Source of the DNA: Planctomycetales bacterium ZRK34
Lineage (GTDB): Bacteria; Planctomycetota; Phycisphaerae; Phycisphaerales; Zrk34
Length of the DNA stretch: 64,000 nt
NCBI GenBank assembly: GCA_014873095.1
Contig: CP050848.1
Span: 4,833,850-4,897,849 of the forward strand
Reading direction: 5' to 3'
The translations under genes and the position numbers were made by a program. Numbering within the stretch: position 1 is the stretch's first letter; each line of letters begins with the position of its first letter. The notes below the pieces were generated by a model. That model was not told the origin of the DNA and did no database searches. It saw only the letters and a list, made by a program, of their open reading frames with translations. Of this stretch, positions 49,791 through 58,489 are shown piece by piece.

Positions 49791-51218
49791 ATGATCACGT
49801 CAACAACACACCGACTGATGGCATGGCTCATCTTGCTGGGCGCCGTGGTATTGGCGCCGGCGCCTGCACATGCGGCGGATCAGCCGGCCGGCGGGTCCAC
49901 ACTGCGGCCCGATGACCGCATCGTGTTCATCGGCGACAGCATCACCGGCCAGGGCTGGAACCACCCGCGCGGGTTCATCCACCTCATCGAATCATCGCTC
50001 AAAACCAAGTGGCCCGATGGCAAGTGGCAGGTTATCCCGCTGGGCGGCAGCGGGGCGGGCGTCGGGGCGTGGCAGAACTTTGAAAAGCGCAGCCGCGAGG
50101 GCGAGGTTCGGCTCGACGCCAAAGAATTCGAAGTCGGCGCGGCGCTGGCCCAACCGGCGGATGTGGTCATCGTGATGCTGGGCATGAACGACCTGCTGGC
50201 TCCGTATGTGAAGCCGACCGAGGCGGACATCGATGCGTGGGAGGCGCGATACCGGGCGCTGCTGGATGCGCTGCGCCAGCGAGTGAAGCCTCGCGTGTTG
50301 GCGCTGGCGACGATCTCGATGTGTTCTGAAGACCCCGCTTCGCCGAAGAACCAGATACGCGATCGACTCAACGCCCGGCTCGCCGCGCTGGCCGCCGAGC
50401 AGGAGCTGACGTTGCTGCCCGTCGGGCAGACGATGGTCGATCTGCTGAAGCGCGGACGCCAGCGTGTCCCCGACTTTCACGTCACCGGCGATTACGTCCA
50501 CCCGAATCAGCAGGGCCACTACGCCATCGCCATCGGCATGCTCCGCGGGCTCGGCGCGGTTGAATCCGCCAGGGCCTTGGAAGCACGCAGCGCCGAAGAC
50601 CTCGATCGCCGCGCCGCTGGACATGCGAATCAACCGGCCGCCCAACCCCCGCCGCCGTGGCTCGTCGGCACGGGCCTGTTTAACCCACAGGCCTGGCCGG
50701 GCAACAAGTTCGATCCCGACCGCGGCAGGCTTCCGTGTGATGGCCACATCGTCGCCGGCCGTCTGACAGACCCCACCGTGACCGGCACCGACCTGGTATG
50801 GAATCTGTATCACCCCAGCGTGAACTTCACCGGCTCGGATGATCCCGGCAGCGTCGACTTCACCGCCGTCAGCTTCGGGCGCGTTCATGAAGTCGGCTAC
50901 GCGCTGCGATGGATCCACTCCGAGAAAAAACGGATCGTGCAGTTGCAACTGTCATCGAAGGTGTTTGCCGGCTCGATCGGCCTGTCCGTCTGGCTCAACG
51001 GGCATGAGCGATACGCCGGCGTCATCACTGATGAACCCCATCGCCGAACGGAACTGTTCGCCGTGCTCCGCCCCGGCTGGAACATCCTCGCGATCAAGTG
51101 CAACCACCTGACCTGGCAATGGCAGGTCACCGCCAACCTCGTGCAGGTCAACGACGATGACCTGTCTGACCTGCACTACACCGCCGAGCCGCCGGCCGGC
51201 TATCGACTCATTCCTTGA
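49791..51218 (+). CDS. Secreted SGNH/GDSL-family hydrolase
   Basis: A 475-residue exported esterase-type enzyme. It has a signal peptide (about 1-29, ending APAHA), then the SGNH blocks: FIGDSITGQGW with the nucleophile Ser, GGSGAG, MLGMNDLL (block III Asn) and GDYVHPNQQGH with the Asp-x-x-His pair. A C-terminal beta-rich domain (about 300-470) may bind carbohydrate. Such enzymes commonly deacetylate polysaccharides; the substrate is not evident. ATG 49791 with GAGG just upstream is preferred to 49764. Its end overlaps the end of the opposite-strand hydrolase gene by eleven bases. Confidence 0.87.
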   Translation: MITSTTHRLMAWLILLGAVVLAPAPAHAADQPAGGSTLRPDDRIVFIGDSITGQGWNHPRGFIHLIESSLKTKWPDGKWQVIPLGGSGAGVGAWQNFEKRSREGEVRLDAKEFEVGAALAQPADVVIVMLGMNDLLAPYVKPTEADIDAWEARYRALLDALRQRVKPRVLALATISMCSEDPASPKNQIRDRLNARLAALAAEQELTLLPVGQTMVDLLKRGRQRVPDFHVTGDYVHPNQQGHYAIAIGMLRGLGAVESARALEARSAEDLDRRAAGHANQPAAQPPPPWLVGTGLFNPQAWPGNKFDPDRGRLPCDGHIVAGRLTDPTVTGTDLVWNLYHPSVNFTGSDDPGSVDFTAVSFGRVHEVGYALRWIHSEKKRIVQLQLSSKVFAGSIGLSVWLNGHERYAGVITDEPHRRTELFAVLRPGWNILAIKCNHLTWQWQVTANLVQVNDDDLSDLHYTAEPPAGYRLIP

Positions 51219-53103
51219 ACCACGCTTGCAGCAGGCGGCCGATGATCTGGCAGCCGCGCTGGTTGGCGTGGACGGCGTCGCCCTTGAACCAGCCGTAGGT
51301 CTTGCCGCTGTTCTGGATGTACTGCCACCACGGGCCGCTCATGTCGAAAAAGGCACATTTTTCTTCGGCGGCGACGCGCTGCATGCCGCGGCGGAAGTTG
51401 TCGGTGGTCATGTCGATCTCGGGAGTGAACTTGCTGATGTGCGAGTCGCGTGATGACCCGAACACCGGCGTCAGCAACAGCACCTCGACGCCCGGCTGTT
51501 TGGCGCGCACCTGTTTGATCACCGAGCGAACGGCTTCGTAATCGTCACGGTTGGAGATGCCGCCGATGACCAGCAGGTCTGGGTTGTGACGCAGCACGTA
51601 GTGTTCGACGCGGTTGTCTTCCTGGTAATAGGTGCAACCCGTCGAGCTGCGCAGCGAGGCGATCTTGATGACCTTGCACTTGGGATAGTCACGCATCATC
51701 AGCAGTTCGAAGCTCGATCCGGAGGTGTTGCCCATGATGCTGTCGCCGAGCAGGACCATGCGCAGCTCGCCGCCGTTGCGGAGTTTGTCCATCGTCTTGG
51801 GGATGTTGGCGAAACGACCGGCGGGGGGCGTGTACTGGATCGGGTCCATCTCGGCGTAGATGGCGTCGATCAGTTGCAGGCGGTCCAGCCCGGCATAGGT
51901 GTTTTCGACATTGCCGTTCAGCAGAAAACCGCCGAGTCGGGCCACGCCCGGTGAAGCGACCTTGAGGACGAATTCATGCTCCGCGTTGCGATCCAGGTCG
52001 CGGCCGAGAGCGACGGGCCGCATGGTCGGGCCGGTGGCGTCTTTGGGGGCGGGCAGCTTGGCGAATGCGCCGCCGTCGATGGAATACGCCAGATCGGCTG
52101 AATCCTTGTCGACGACGTCGATGATGCCGATCTCCGACCCGCGGAACTTCAGCGTGACGGTATCGCCGACGGTGTCGCTGACCAGCAGATGACGGAAGGG
52201 CCCGATCGGACTTTCCTGCCCGCTTTTCCAACCTTTCGATGGCTTCACAACCGGGTCTTCATACGCCACGATGCGCGCCTGGTCGTGGGTCTTTTCGAAC
52301 AGCGGGTCGGGGAGCTTGTGACGGGTCGGCTTGTCCGGCACGGGGTAAGCCGTCATCAGCGCATCGATGAATTGCTCGGTTGCTTCGGCGTAAATCTTCG
52401 CGCCGGCATCGGTGGGGGTGACCCCATTAGCGGAGAAATCAGAAAACGAAATCTCGCCGGCGATGATCCGGTCCGCGGCATACCTGGCGAGGTTCAGACT
52501 CGGAATCTTGTAATGGTCGGCGATCTGTTCGCTGACGCGGATGTACTCGGGCGTCTTGCCGGCCCGGTAAGCTTCGAGCATCTCGGGCGTCAGGGTGTAC
52601 ACCAGCATCTGGCTGTGGGTCGAACGGTACAAAAGCACCTCGCGAACCATCGCCTCGATCGTCAGCTTCACCTGATCGATCGGCACGCCCCGATCCTCCG
52701 CGGCGAAGTCGAGAATTGCCAGGTGGCCCGAGCAGATCTTCTCACCGAAGACCGGCTGCCCGCGGGCGCTGCGGTACATCCCGAACCAGCTGCCGCCGGG
52801 CATGGGCTGACGGACCTCGCGCGGGTTGGCGTTGGGGAAGTGCTTCTTGAAGCCCTTCATCATCTGGGCGGAGTAACGCAGGCCGGTGTCTTTGAGCCCT
52901 TCGCCGGCGAGGGTGCGATTGCCCAGGAAGAACAGGTACTGATTGCCGACGCGATCGTTGGCGAAGAAGTACTGGCTGTTCTGGATGCCGTCACGGACCT
53001 TGTAAAAATCGGTCGAAGGCGCGGCCGCCGGGGTGATGTCCGCGGCGGTCATGATCAAAAGAGCCCCGAGCGCGGCGTGAGCGACAATGCGTTGAAGTGT
53101 CAT
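51208..53103 (-). CDS. Secreted tandem-SGNH hydrolase with a degenerate first domain
   Basis: A 631-residue exported protein with a signal peptide (about 1-28). Residues about 35-250 resemble an SGNH domain that has lost its nucleophile and His: FLGNRTLAGEG stands where GDSIT is expected and SANGVTPTDAGAKIY where D-x-x-H is expected. A middle beta-sandwich region follows (about 270-390). The C-terminal domain is intact: VLLGDSIMGNTSG (Ser), GGISNRDD (Asn) and KGDAVHANQRG (Asp and His). Only this last domain should be active. The gene is convergent with the other SGNH hydrolase gene, and the two may serve the same polysaccharide. Confidence 0.8.
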   Translation of the reverse strand: MTLQRIVAHAALGALLIMTAADITPAAAPSTDFYKVRDGIQNSQYFFANDRVGNQYLFFLGNRTLAGEGLKDTGLRYSAQMMKGFKKHFPNANPREVRQPMPGGSWFGMYRSARGQPVFGEKICSGHLAILDFAAEDRGVPIDQVKLTIEAMVREVLLYRSTHSQMLVYTLTPEMLEAYRAGKTPEYIRVSEQIADHYKIPSLNLARYAADRIIAGEISFSDFSANGVTPTDAGAKIYAEATEQFIDALMTAYPVPDKPTRHKLPDPLFEKTHDQARIVAYEDPVVKPSKGWKSGQESPIGPFRHLLVSDTVGDTVTLKFRGSEIGIIDVVDKDSADLAYSIDGGAFAKLPAPKDATGPTMRPVALGRDLDRNAEHEFVLKVASPGVARLGGFLLNGNVENTYAGLDRLQLIDAIYAEMDPIQYTPPAGRFANIPKTMDKLRNGGELRMVLLGDSIMGNTSGSSFELLMMRDYPKCKVIKIASLRSSTGCTYYQEDNRVEHYVLRHNPDLLVIGGISNRDDYEAVRSVIKQVRAKQPGVEVLLLTPVFGSSRDSHISKFTPEIDMTTDNFRRGMQRVAAEEKCAFFDMSGPWWQYIQNSGKTYGWFKGDAVHANQRGCQIIGRLLQAWFKE

Positions 53104-53411
53104 GATGACATGGCCTCGTGGTTGGTGCAGTGAGCAATCGAGAGTGATTCTAACACCGGCTCAACGCTCGCCCAACGCATCGGCTTGCCGGCGGCTGGGG
53201 GATATTTCAACGTTTTGGGCCGGCGGCAAGTCGGGGCATATCGGCCTGCATGTTGCGATATGCCCCGATCATATTTGCACACAGGCTCGCCCGGGCAGCG
53301 GTATATTCAAGTTCATTGAGAGTATCGTCGCCGGGATGTTGCGCCGGTATTTTTCACGAGGCCTGTAACGATACCGCCGATTCTCGCGGAGAGCATGTAG
53401 GAGAACGCTTT

Positions 53412-55256
53412 ATGAACACCGATCGTGTCTATCAATCGGCCGTGGCCGCCCTGGCCCTGGTGTTGATCTGCCTGTTGGCCGCCGGCTCGGCGTCCGCGGC
53501 GGAACTGATTCATTACACCTTCGACGGCACGGCAGTGAATGCCGCCAACCCCGGCACCTACGACGGCACGCTCGTCAACGGCCCAACCTACGGTTCCGGC
53601 CAGGTCGGCGGCGGCATCGAGTTCAACGGAGCCACGCAGTATGTCGACTCCGGCGCCTCGCCCAGCACGCTCGGCCTCAACGGCAGCGCCTCGCGAACCA
53701 TCATGGGCTGGGCCAACATCGCCGCGTTCAACAACGCCGGCATCTTCTCCATGGGTTCGAATTCCACCGTCAACGATTTCTCCCTGCGCACCAGAGACAG
53801 CGTCAACAACTTCCGCGCCCAGTTCTGGGGTTCCGACTTCGACTTCTCCTACAACACCGCCCAGAACAACTGGGTCCACTACGCCCTGGTCTACGACTCT
53901 TCGACCACCACCGCCAGAGTCTACCTCAACGGCGGCGCGCCCACCGGCGGCGCCCAGTCGCTGAACGTCGCGCTGAACACCACCGACGGTTACAACTTCC
54001 GCGTCGGCGTCTGGCGCACCGACTATCTCGTCGGGGCCGTCGACGACATCCGTGTTTTCGACACCGCGCTGACCCAGCAGCAGGTCACCGCTTACATGAA
54101 CACCTATCCCACCGCGAACATGGTCGACCTCGTCGGCCCGACCACCGCCGGCGCTCGCGTCCGCGTGGTCGCTGGTTCCGTGAGTGACATCGCCGATGCC
54201 AACAGCCTGCTGATCAATGGCTCGCTGCCCGGCGTCGGCCGCAATGTCTCGTCCATCGTCAACTTCGGCGACACCAACGCCAACAACCTCTTCACCAGCC
54301 CCGCCAAGACCAGCTACCCCAGCGGCACCCCCACCAGCAACTTCGCCGCTGAAATCTCCGGCATGCTGTACATCCCCTCCGCGGGCGACTACGTGCTCGG
54401 GGTCAACAGCGACGACGGCTTCCGCCTCCAACTCGGCAACAATCTGAAAACCGCCATGGAATTCCCCGGTCCCACCGGCGACTCGGACACCCGCATCGTC
54501 AGGCACTTTGATCAGGCCGGTTACGTCCCGTACCGCCTCGTCCAGTTCGAAATCGGCGGCGACCAGTATGTCGAGTTCTGGTCCGCACCCGGCGCCGATC
54601 CCTCCGACCTCACCAACGCCGCCCTCATCGGCGACACCGCCAACGGCGGCCTGGCCTCCGTCGCCACCGGCGCCTTCGCCGTCCGCCAGGTCCAGTCCAC
54701 CGGCACGATCAGCAGCCTCGCCGCCGCCGAAGCGCTGCTCGCCGGCACGGGGGTCGCCGAATCCGCCTCCACCTACGTCGATGTGCTCGACTACCACGAC
54801 GCCACCAACACCAACGACCACTACGACGTTGACAACCCCTTTCTCCTCGGCACCGGCGATGACAACTTCGCCGTCGAAGCCACCACACGCCTGCTGATCA
54901 CCGAAGCCGGCACTTACACCTTCGGCGCCCGTACCGACGACGGCTCAGCCCTCATGATCGACGGGCAGGTCGTCTTCTTCGACGATGTCCTGTCGGACCT
55001 GCACGATGTGTTCGGCTCGATCGAACTGACCGCCGGCCTCCACGATCTGCGCTACGTCTTCTTCGAACGCAACGGCGGGGCGGCGCTCGAACTGTTCGCC
55101 GCCAAGGGTGATCTGACCAGCTTCGATGCCAGCGCCTTCGCCCTGGTCGGCGACGTGGCCAACGGCGGCATCGCCGTCTTCGCCATCCCCACACCCGCCG
55201 CCGCCCCGATGGCCCTCTGCCTGCTGGCCGCCCTCGCCCTCAAACGCCGCCGCTGA
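53412..55256 (+). CDS. Exported LamG/PA14 protein with PEP-CTERM-like tag
   Basis: A 614-residue exported protein. After a signal peptide (about 1-29) comes a LamG/concanavalin-like domain (about 31-225: LIHYTFDGTAVNA, RTIMGWANIA, WVHYALVYDSST, VDDIRVFDTALTQQQ). Two PA14-like domains follow (PSAGDYVLGVNSDDGFRL about 315-430; TEAGTYTFGARTDDGSALM about 490-600). The C-terminus is IPTPAAAPMALCLLAALAL plus KRRR, a tag of PEP-CTERM layout with PTP in place of PEP. ATG 53412 has AGGAG upstream; longer in-frame starts do not. LamG and PA14 suggest carbohydrate binding at the cell surface. Confidence 0.87.
   Translation: MNTDRVYQSAVAALALVLICLLAAGSASAAELIHYTFDGTAVNAANPGTYDGTLVNGPTYGSGQVGGGIEFNGATQYVDSGASPSTLGLNGSASRTIMGWANIAAFNNAGIFSMGSNSTVNDFSLRTRDSVNNFRAQFWGSDFDFSYNTAQNNWVHYALVYDSSTTTARVYLNGGAPTGGAQSLNVALNTTDGYNFRVGVWRTDYLVGAVDDIRVFDTALTQQQVTAYMNTYPTANMVDLVGPTTAGARVRVVAGSVSDIADANSLLINGSLPGVGRNVSSIVNFGDTNANNLFTSPAKTSYPSGTPTSNFAAEISGMLYIPSAGDYVLGVNSDDGFRLQLGNNLKTAMEFPGPTGDSDTRIVRHFDQAGYVPYRLVQFEIGGDQYVEFWSAPGADPSDLTNAALIGDTANGGLASVATGAFAVRQVQSTGTISSLAAAEALLAGTGVAESASTYVDVLDYHDATNTNDHYDVDNPFLLGTGDDNFAVEATTRLLITEAGTYTFGARTDDGSALMIDGQVVFFDDVLSDLHDVFGSIELTAGLHDLRYVFFERNGGAALELFAAKGDLTSFDASAFALVGDVANGGIAVFAIPTPAAAPMALCLLAALALKRRR
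55185..55256 (+). repeat. 72-nt tag-coding segment, copy 1
   Basis: The last 72 nt of the LamG/PA14 gene are identical to 57270-57341 apart from one base (A at 55191, T at 57276). It encodes the whole C-terminal sorting tag. Confidence 0.9.
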
Positions 55257-55574
55257 GCCGCCCGACACAACCCCCTCACGCCGACGCTGAGCCCCCAGGC
55301 GAAGCGTCTGGTACATACGCGCGCCCTGCTGACACCACACCCCGCCGCGCGTGCGACCAAATCGGTACAAACGGACACCGGCGCACTTAGTATTAATCAT
55401 TTGAATAGTCGGTATACCTGACTGTCCACCTGCCAGTTATAGTAAACGCATATAGGTGTATCCCTTACGGCATGGGATTTGTGTAAGCGAAAGTCTCAGT
55501 CAATCTTGTCCGGTATTGCGTACGTGGCGCAGACTCGCCGGGGGATAGGTCTGTCTACTTTCAGGAGCCGCTAA
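55257..55574 (+). other. Gap with REP-like hairpin copy 5 and an AT-richer leader
   Basis: A REP-like hairpin in inverse orientation (ACGCCGACGCTGAGC...GCGAAGCGTCTGG) lies at 55275-55313. Beyond it, 55380-55470 is less GC-rich and has TATAGT (about 55437-55442) as a possible -10, but no -35 at a good distance. AGGAG at 55563-55567 serves the next gene. Confidence 0.55.
55275..55313 (-). repeat. REP-like hairpin, GACGCTTCGC/GCTCAGCGTC family, copy 5
   Basis: CTCACGCCGACGCTGAGC...GCGAAGCGTCTGG, the reverse complement of the copies at 41691 and 45729, including the flanking CTCACGCC. Confidence 0.7.
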
Positions 55575-57341
55575 GTGATTATTCGATCCGGTATTTCGAT
55601 GGGGTGTCTTTGTGCTGTACTCGTGTCCTGGCTGACAGCGCCGACGGTCGCGGAAGTCACCAGTTCAGGCACTGTTTTTCCGAATGTCGGCGTGACTCCG
55701 ACCGGTAACGGGCAGATTTCCGTAGGGTTCGGCAGTTCGGCTGGTGAGCTGGAGATCAACGCGGCCAGTACGGGCAACGCAGTGACCGCGATCGATGGCG
55801 AAGGCCTGCTGGTTGGACGCGAGAATGGCGCCGACGGCGTCGTGCGCATCATCGGCGATGGCACGGCGGGATCAGCGATGGCCACGATCAACGACGGCAT
55901 CGGCGTCCGCATCGGGTTCGGAGGCAATGGTCGTCTGGAGATTCGCAGTGGCGGCGTGCTGGAAAGCAACGAACAGATCCACTTCGGTGAAGAACCGCTC
56001 AGTGCCACCCCGGGCGCCGCGACAGTCATCGTAGACGGCCCCGGCTCGGCGCTGCGCAGCATCGTGCCCAACAACAGCAGTGCGGCCGGTCGCATCCAGG
56101 CTCCCTTCGGCGGGCACGCCACCGCCGACATCACCATCTCCAATGGTGGGTTGATCGAAGCCGTCGGCGGCGACCTCGCCAACTTCGATCAGGCATCGAT
56201 CTTTCTCGGCGGCGAAGAGGACTTCCCCACCCAGGGCACGGTGAATATCACCGGCGAGGGCTCGACGCTTCAGGCCACGCACTTCATCGGCTTGCGCAAC
56301 GGGTTCGGCAGCGCCGCGGTCAACATCACCGACGGCGGCCAGATGAACCAGCTTGAGCACGGCCTGTCTTTCGGGGGTGATCCGGTGGTGGGCATCAGCG
56401 TCAACTCTTTCGATCCCGATGCACGCATCACCGTCAGCGGCATGTCCACCGGCGGGATGGCTTCCAGCGTCAACGCGATCGACAACATCTCCATCGGGAG
56501 CGTTCGCCGCATCCAGGGTTTCACCGCCGACGGCGACCCGCGCGTGTTTCGCGATTTCAATACGCTCGCCGGCGACCCGATCCTCGACCAGCAGGGCAAT
56601 CCGCTGTTTGATGCCGGCGGCAAACCGATTATCGGCGTTGAACGCGACATCTTCGGCGACGGCTCGTTCATCATCGTCGAGCCTGACATGGAAGTGTTCA
56701 CGAAGCAGACCGGCCATCTCCTCGTCGAAAATGGCGCGGTGGTCCACACCGACGCCGACATCACGGTGTCGGACAACGACGCCGACCCCCGCGTCACGCC
56801 CAGCAGCGGCCAGGACTCCACGCTCACCGTCCGCAGCGGCGGCCTCGTCGAGGCCCAGAACGTTATCATCAATGAGCACGGACGTCTCGACGGCGGCGGC
56901 GGAACGATCACCGCCGATGTCCAGCTCAACGGTGGAACCATCGCGCCCGGCAATTCGCCCGGCGACCTGTTCATCGATGGCGATCTGAACCTCCTGGACG
57001 GCGTGCTCGAACTCGAGGTCGAATCCGCCGCCTTCGACACGCTCACCGCCACCGGCAATGTCGTGCTCGGTGAAGACCTGGTCATCAATCTGCTGTTCGG
57101 GTTTGATCCCGCCGGACAGACCATCGATCTTCGCGACTTCTTCGAAACGCCGAGCCTTCTGAGCAGCAACTTCGACTTCGACCAGAACCTGCATCTGACC
57201 GGCCTCGGCAGCGGGGCGTCCGGCACCGTCCTCGGATTCAACGGCGAAACCCTCGACATCGCCTCGACTATCCCCTCACCCGCCGCCGCCCCGATGGCCC
57301 TCTGCCTGCTGGCCGCCCTCGCCCTCAAACGCCGCCGCTGA
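55575..57341 (+). CDS. Exported beta-helix-like protein with PEP-CTERM-like tag
   Basis: A 588-residue exported protein. The GTG start at 55575 has AGGAG seven bases upstream. After a signal peptide (about 1-26, ending APTVA) it is made of short strand-turn repeats rich in Gly, Asn and Asp (NGQISVGFGSSAGELEIN; NGRLEIRSGGVLESNEQIHF; TADITISNGGLIEAVGG; GSAAVNITDGGQMNQ), typical of parallel beta-helix adhesins and autotransporter passenger-like domains. Near the end, GGTIAPGNSPGDLFIDGDL is a motif frequent in autotransporter-type PEP-CTERM proteins. The C-terminal tag IPSPAAAPMALCLLAALAL plus KRRR is encoded by a 72-nt segment almost identical to that of the preceding gene. Confidence 0.85.
   Translation: MIIRSGISMGCLCAVLVSWLTAPTVAEVTSSGTVFPNVGVTPTGNGQISVGFGSSAGELEINAASTGNAVTAIDGEGLLVGRENGADGVVRIIGDGTAGSAMATINDGIGVRIGFGGNGRLEIRSGGVLESNEQIHFGEEPLSATPGAATVIVDGPGSALRSIVPNNSSAAGRIQAPFGGHATADITISNGGLIEAVGGDLANFDQASIFLGGEEDFPTQGTVNITGEGSTLQATHFIGLRNGFGSAAVNITDGGQMNQLEHGLSFGGDPVVGISVNSFDPDARITVSGMSTGGMASSVNAIDNISIGSVRRIQGFTADGDPRVFRDFNTLAGDPILDQQGNPLFDAGGKPIIGVERDIFGDGSFIIVEPDMEVFTKQTGHLLVENGAVVHTDADITVSDNDADPRVTPSSGQDSTLTVRSGGLVEAQNVIINEHGRLDGGGGTITADVQLNGGTIAPGNSPGDLFIDGDLNLLDGVLELEVESAAFDTLTATGNVVLGEDLVINLLFGFDPAGQTIDLRDFFETPSLLSSNFDFDQNLHLTGLGSGASGTVLGFNGETLDIASTIPSPAAAPMALCLLAALALKRRR
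57270..57341 (+). repeat. 72-nt tag-coding segment, copy 2
   Basis: Matches 55185-55256 with one difference. Upstream of the segment the two genes have no evident similarity, so the identity is confined to the tag. Confidence 0.9.
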
Positions 57342-57486
57342 AACGTAGGTCAAGGCTCCGGCCTGACCACAACTTCAACACACAACCACCCCGACAGCCG
57401 CGACACCACCCGTCGCGGCTGTCAGCTTGTGATAATGCCAATCACAGAAAATACTCGGGCCTTTGTGTAAAGCCCGAACGCGGTAT

Positions 57487-57552
57487 TGTGGCACAGCCGC
57501 CCTCGGCTGTGCTGGCGACGACTGAAGCACAGCCGAGGGCGGCTGTGCCACA
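57487..57552. repeat. 26-bp-arm perfect inverted repeat
   Basis: Arms 57487-57512 (beginning TGTGGCACAGCCGCCC) and 57527-57552 are perfectly complementary, with a 14-nt spacer. Confidence 0.88.
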
Positions 57553-57668
57553 GGTTCGCAGTCGATCACCATCTGACACCCGAATCTTTTTCATGTTGGG
57601 TATAAGTCGACCACTACAACCTGTTGATATCCACGCTGTGGCCCATGGAAACAGCTACTCCAACAGAT

Positions 57669-57696
57669 ATATATTTAGGCTAAATACTAAATATAT
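57669..57696. repeat. AT-rich inverted repeat
   Basis: ATATATTTAG (57669-57678) and CTAAATATAT (57687-57696) around GCTAAATA. It is almost pure A/T in a GC-rich region. Confidence 0.75.
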
Positions 57697-57708
57697 TCGC
57701 AACAGACA

Positions 57709-57769
57709 AGTAGGTCCGGGCCCGCCCGGACACCTTGCAGTATCTTGTCCGGGCGGGCCCGGACCTACT
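57709..57769. repeat. 24-bp-arm perfect inverted repeat overlapping a gene end
   Basis: Arms 57709-57732 (beginning AGTAGGTCCGGGCCCGCC) and 57746-57769 are perfectly complementary around a 13-nt spacer. The right arm supplies the TAG stop codon of the small membrane protein gene on the minus strand. Confidence 0.88.
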
Positions 57770-58061
57770 GCGGCGGATCGTCGGTTGTTTTCAACTGCTC
57801 ATGAAAGATCGCATCCATCGCGATCCGGTTGCGGAAGATCAAACACAGTCCCGCGGCAGTCATGAAGGCGCTGCCGATGAGCCAGCCCAGTGAAAAGCTG
57901 TTTGTGTAGCGTGCCTCAACCGAGGCCACCAGTTGGTAGTGATAGACCACGTCGATGCCGTAGCTGATCAGGCCGGTCGTTCCGTCGATGCAGAAGAATA
58001 CCCCCATCAATCGAAGCAGCAGTTGAATCAACGGTCGATGTTTTTGAATGTCCTGTGACAT
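57765..58061 (-). CDS. Small hypothetical membrane protein
   Basis: A 98-residue protein with two predicted membrane segments (about 12-34, LLLRLMGVFFCIDGTTGLISYGI, and about 57-76, LGWLIGSAFMTAAGLCLIF) and a polar C-terminal tail. I do not recognise the family. It stands alone, with no clear ribosome-binding site beyond a GGGGGCAGC stretch upstream. Its last codons and stop lie inside a perfect inverted repeat, which suggests that insertion of the repeat set the present end of the gene. Confidence 0.55.
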   Translation of the reverse strand: MSQDIQKHRPLIQLLLRLMGVFFCIDGTTGLISYGIDVVYHYQLVASVEARYTNSFSLGWLIGSAFMTAAGLCLIFRNRIAMDAIFHEQLKTTDDPPQ

Positions 58062-58489
58062 GCTGCCCCCTGTGTTGACGTGGTTCCCGAATCTGTTTGA
58101 TTAACGACGATATCACGGTGGATAGGGTTGCACAATGGCGACGCATTGATGCGCACGGACGTGTCGCGGGGTGAGCGGAAACTTCAAAAGTGTACTGAAT
58201 TGTCACGACGGGTTGGTGCGCGCCGACCGGCCTGGCGCGTCCGTATCCGCGAGGCGCGCACGATCGTGTCGCGGGCTTGCCATGGGTGTGCGCGCCGAAT
58301 GGCAAAAAACGGACGAAAACCGTTCTAAACAAGCCGATTTTTGCCGCCGGCGCGCGCACCGGCGCGGCAGAACGTCACCTTTGTGCGCGGCGGGGGGCGA
58401 TGATCGCCGCTGACGGCGTGAAAACCGCGGTCAAACGCCTCGATTCAGCATGTTGCGCAACAGGTGTTTTTGCTCGTCACGTGCGCGCG
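58062..58489. other. Intergenic region without recognised features
   Basis: GC-rich, with only a short hairpin AACGG/CCGTT near 58313-58326. Open frames here have no ribosome-binding sites and no recognisable products. Confidence 0.5.

Larger units (their letters stand above)
57342..57764. other. Gap with three inverted repeats
   Basis: A short hairpin GGTCA-GG/CC-TGACC at 57347-57368 could end transcription of the preceding gene. Three further inverted repeats at 57487-57552, 57669-57696 and 57709-57769 are listed separately. No gene is supported. Confidence 0.65.

Noticed and set aside
57341..57352. AAACGTAGGTCA shared in inverse orientation with 18669-18680 as a repeat element
   Set aside because: Only 12 bases match, with no palindromic structure common to both sites; chance or a fragment of a larger repeat cannot be told apart.
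58128..58480. Small open frames between the small membrane protein and the DUF1501 gene
   Set aside because: Arg/Ala/Gly-rich frames overlapping each other in different phases, without ribosome-binding sites or motifs.
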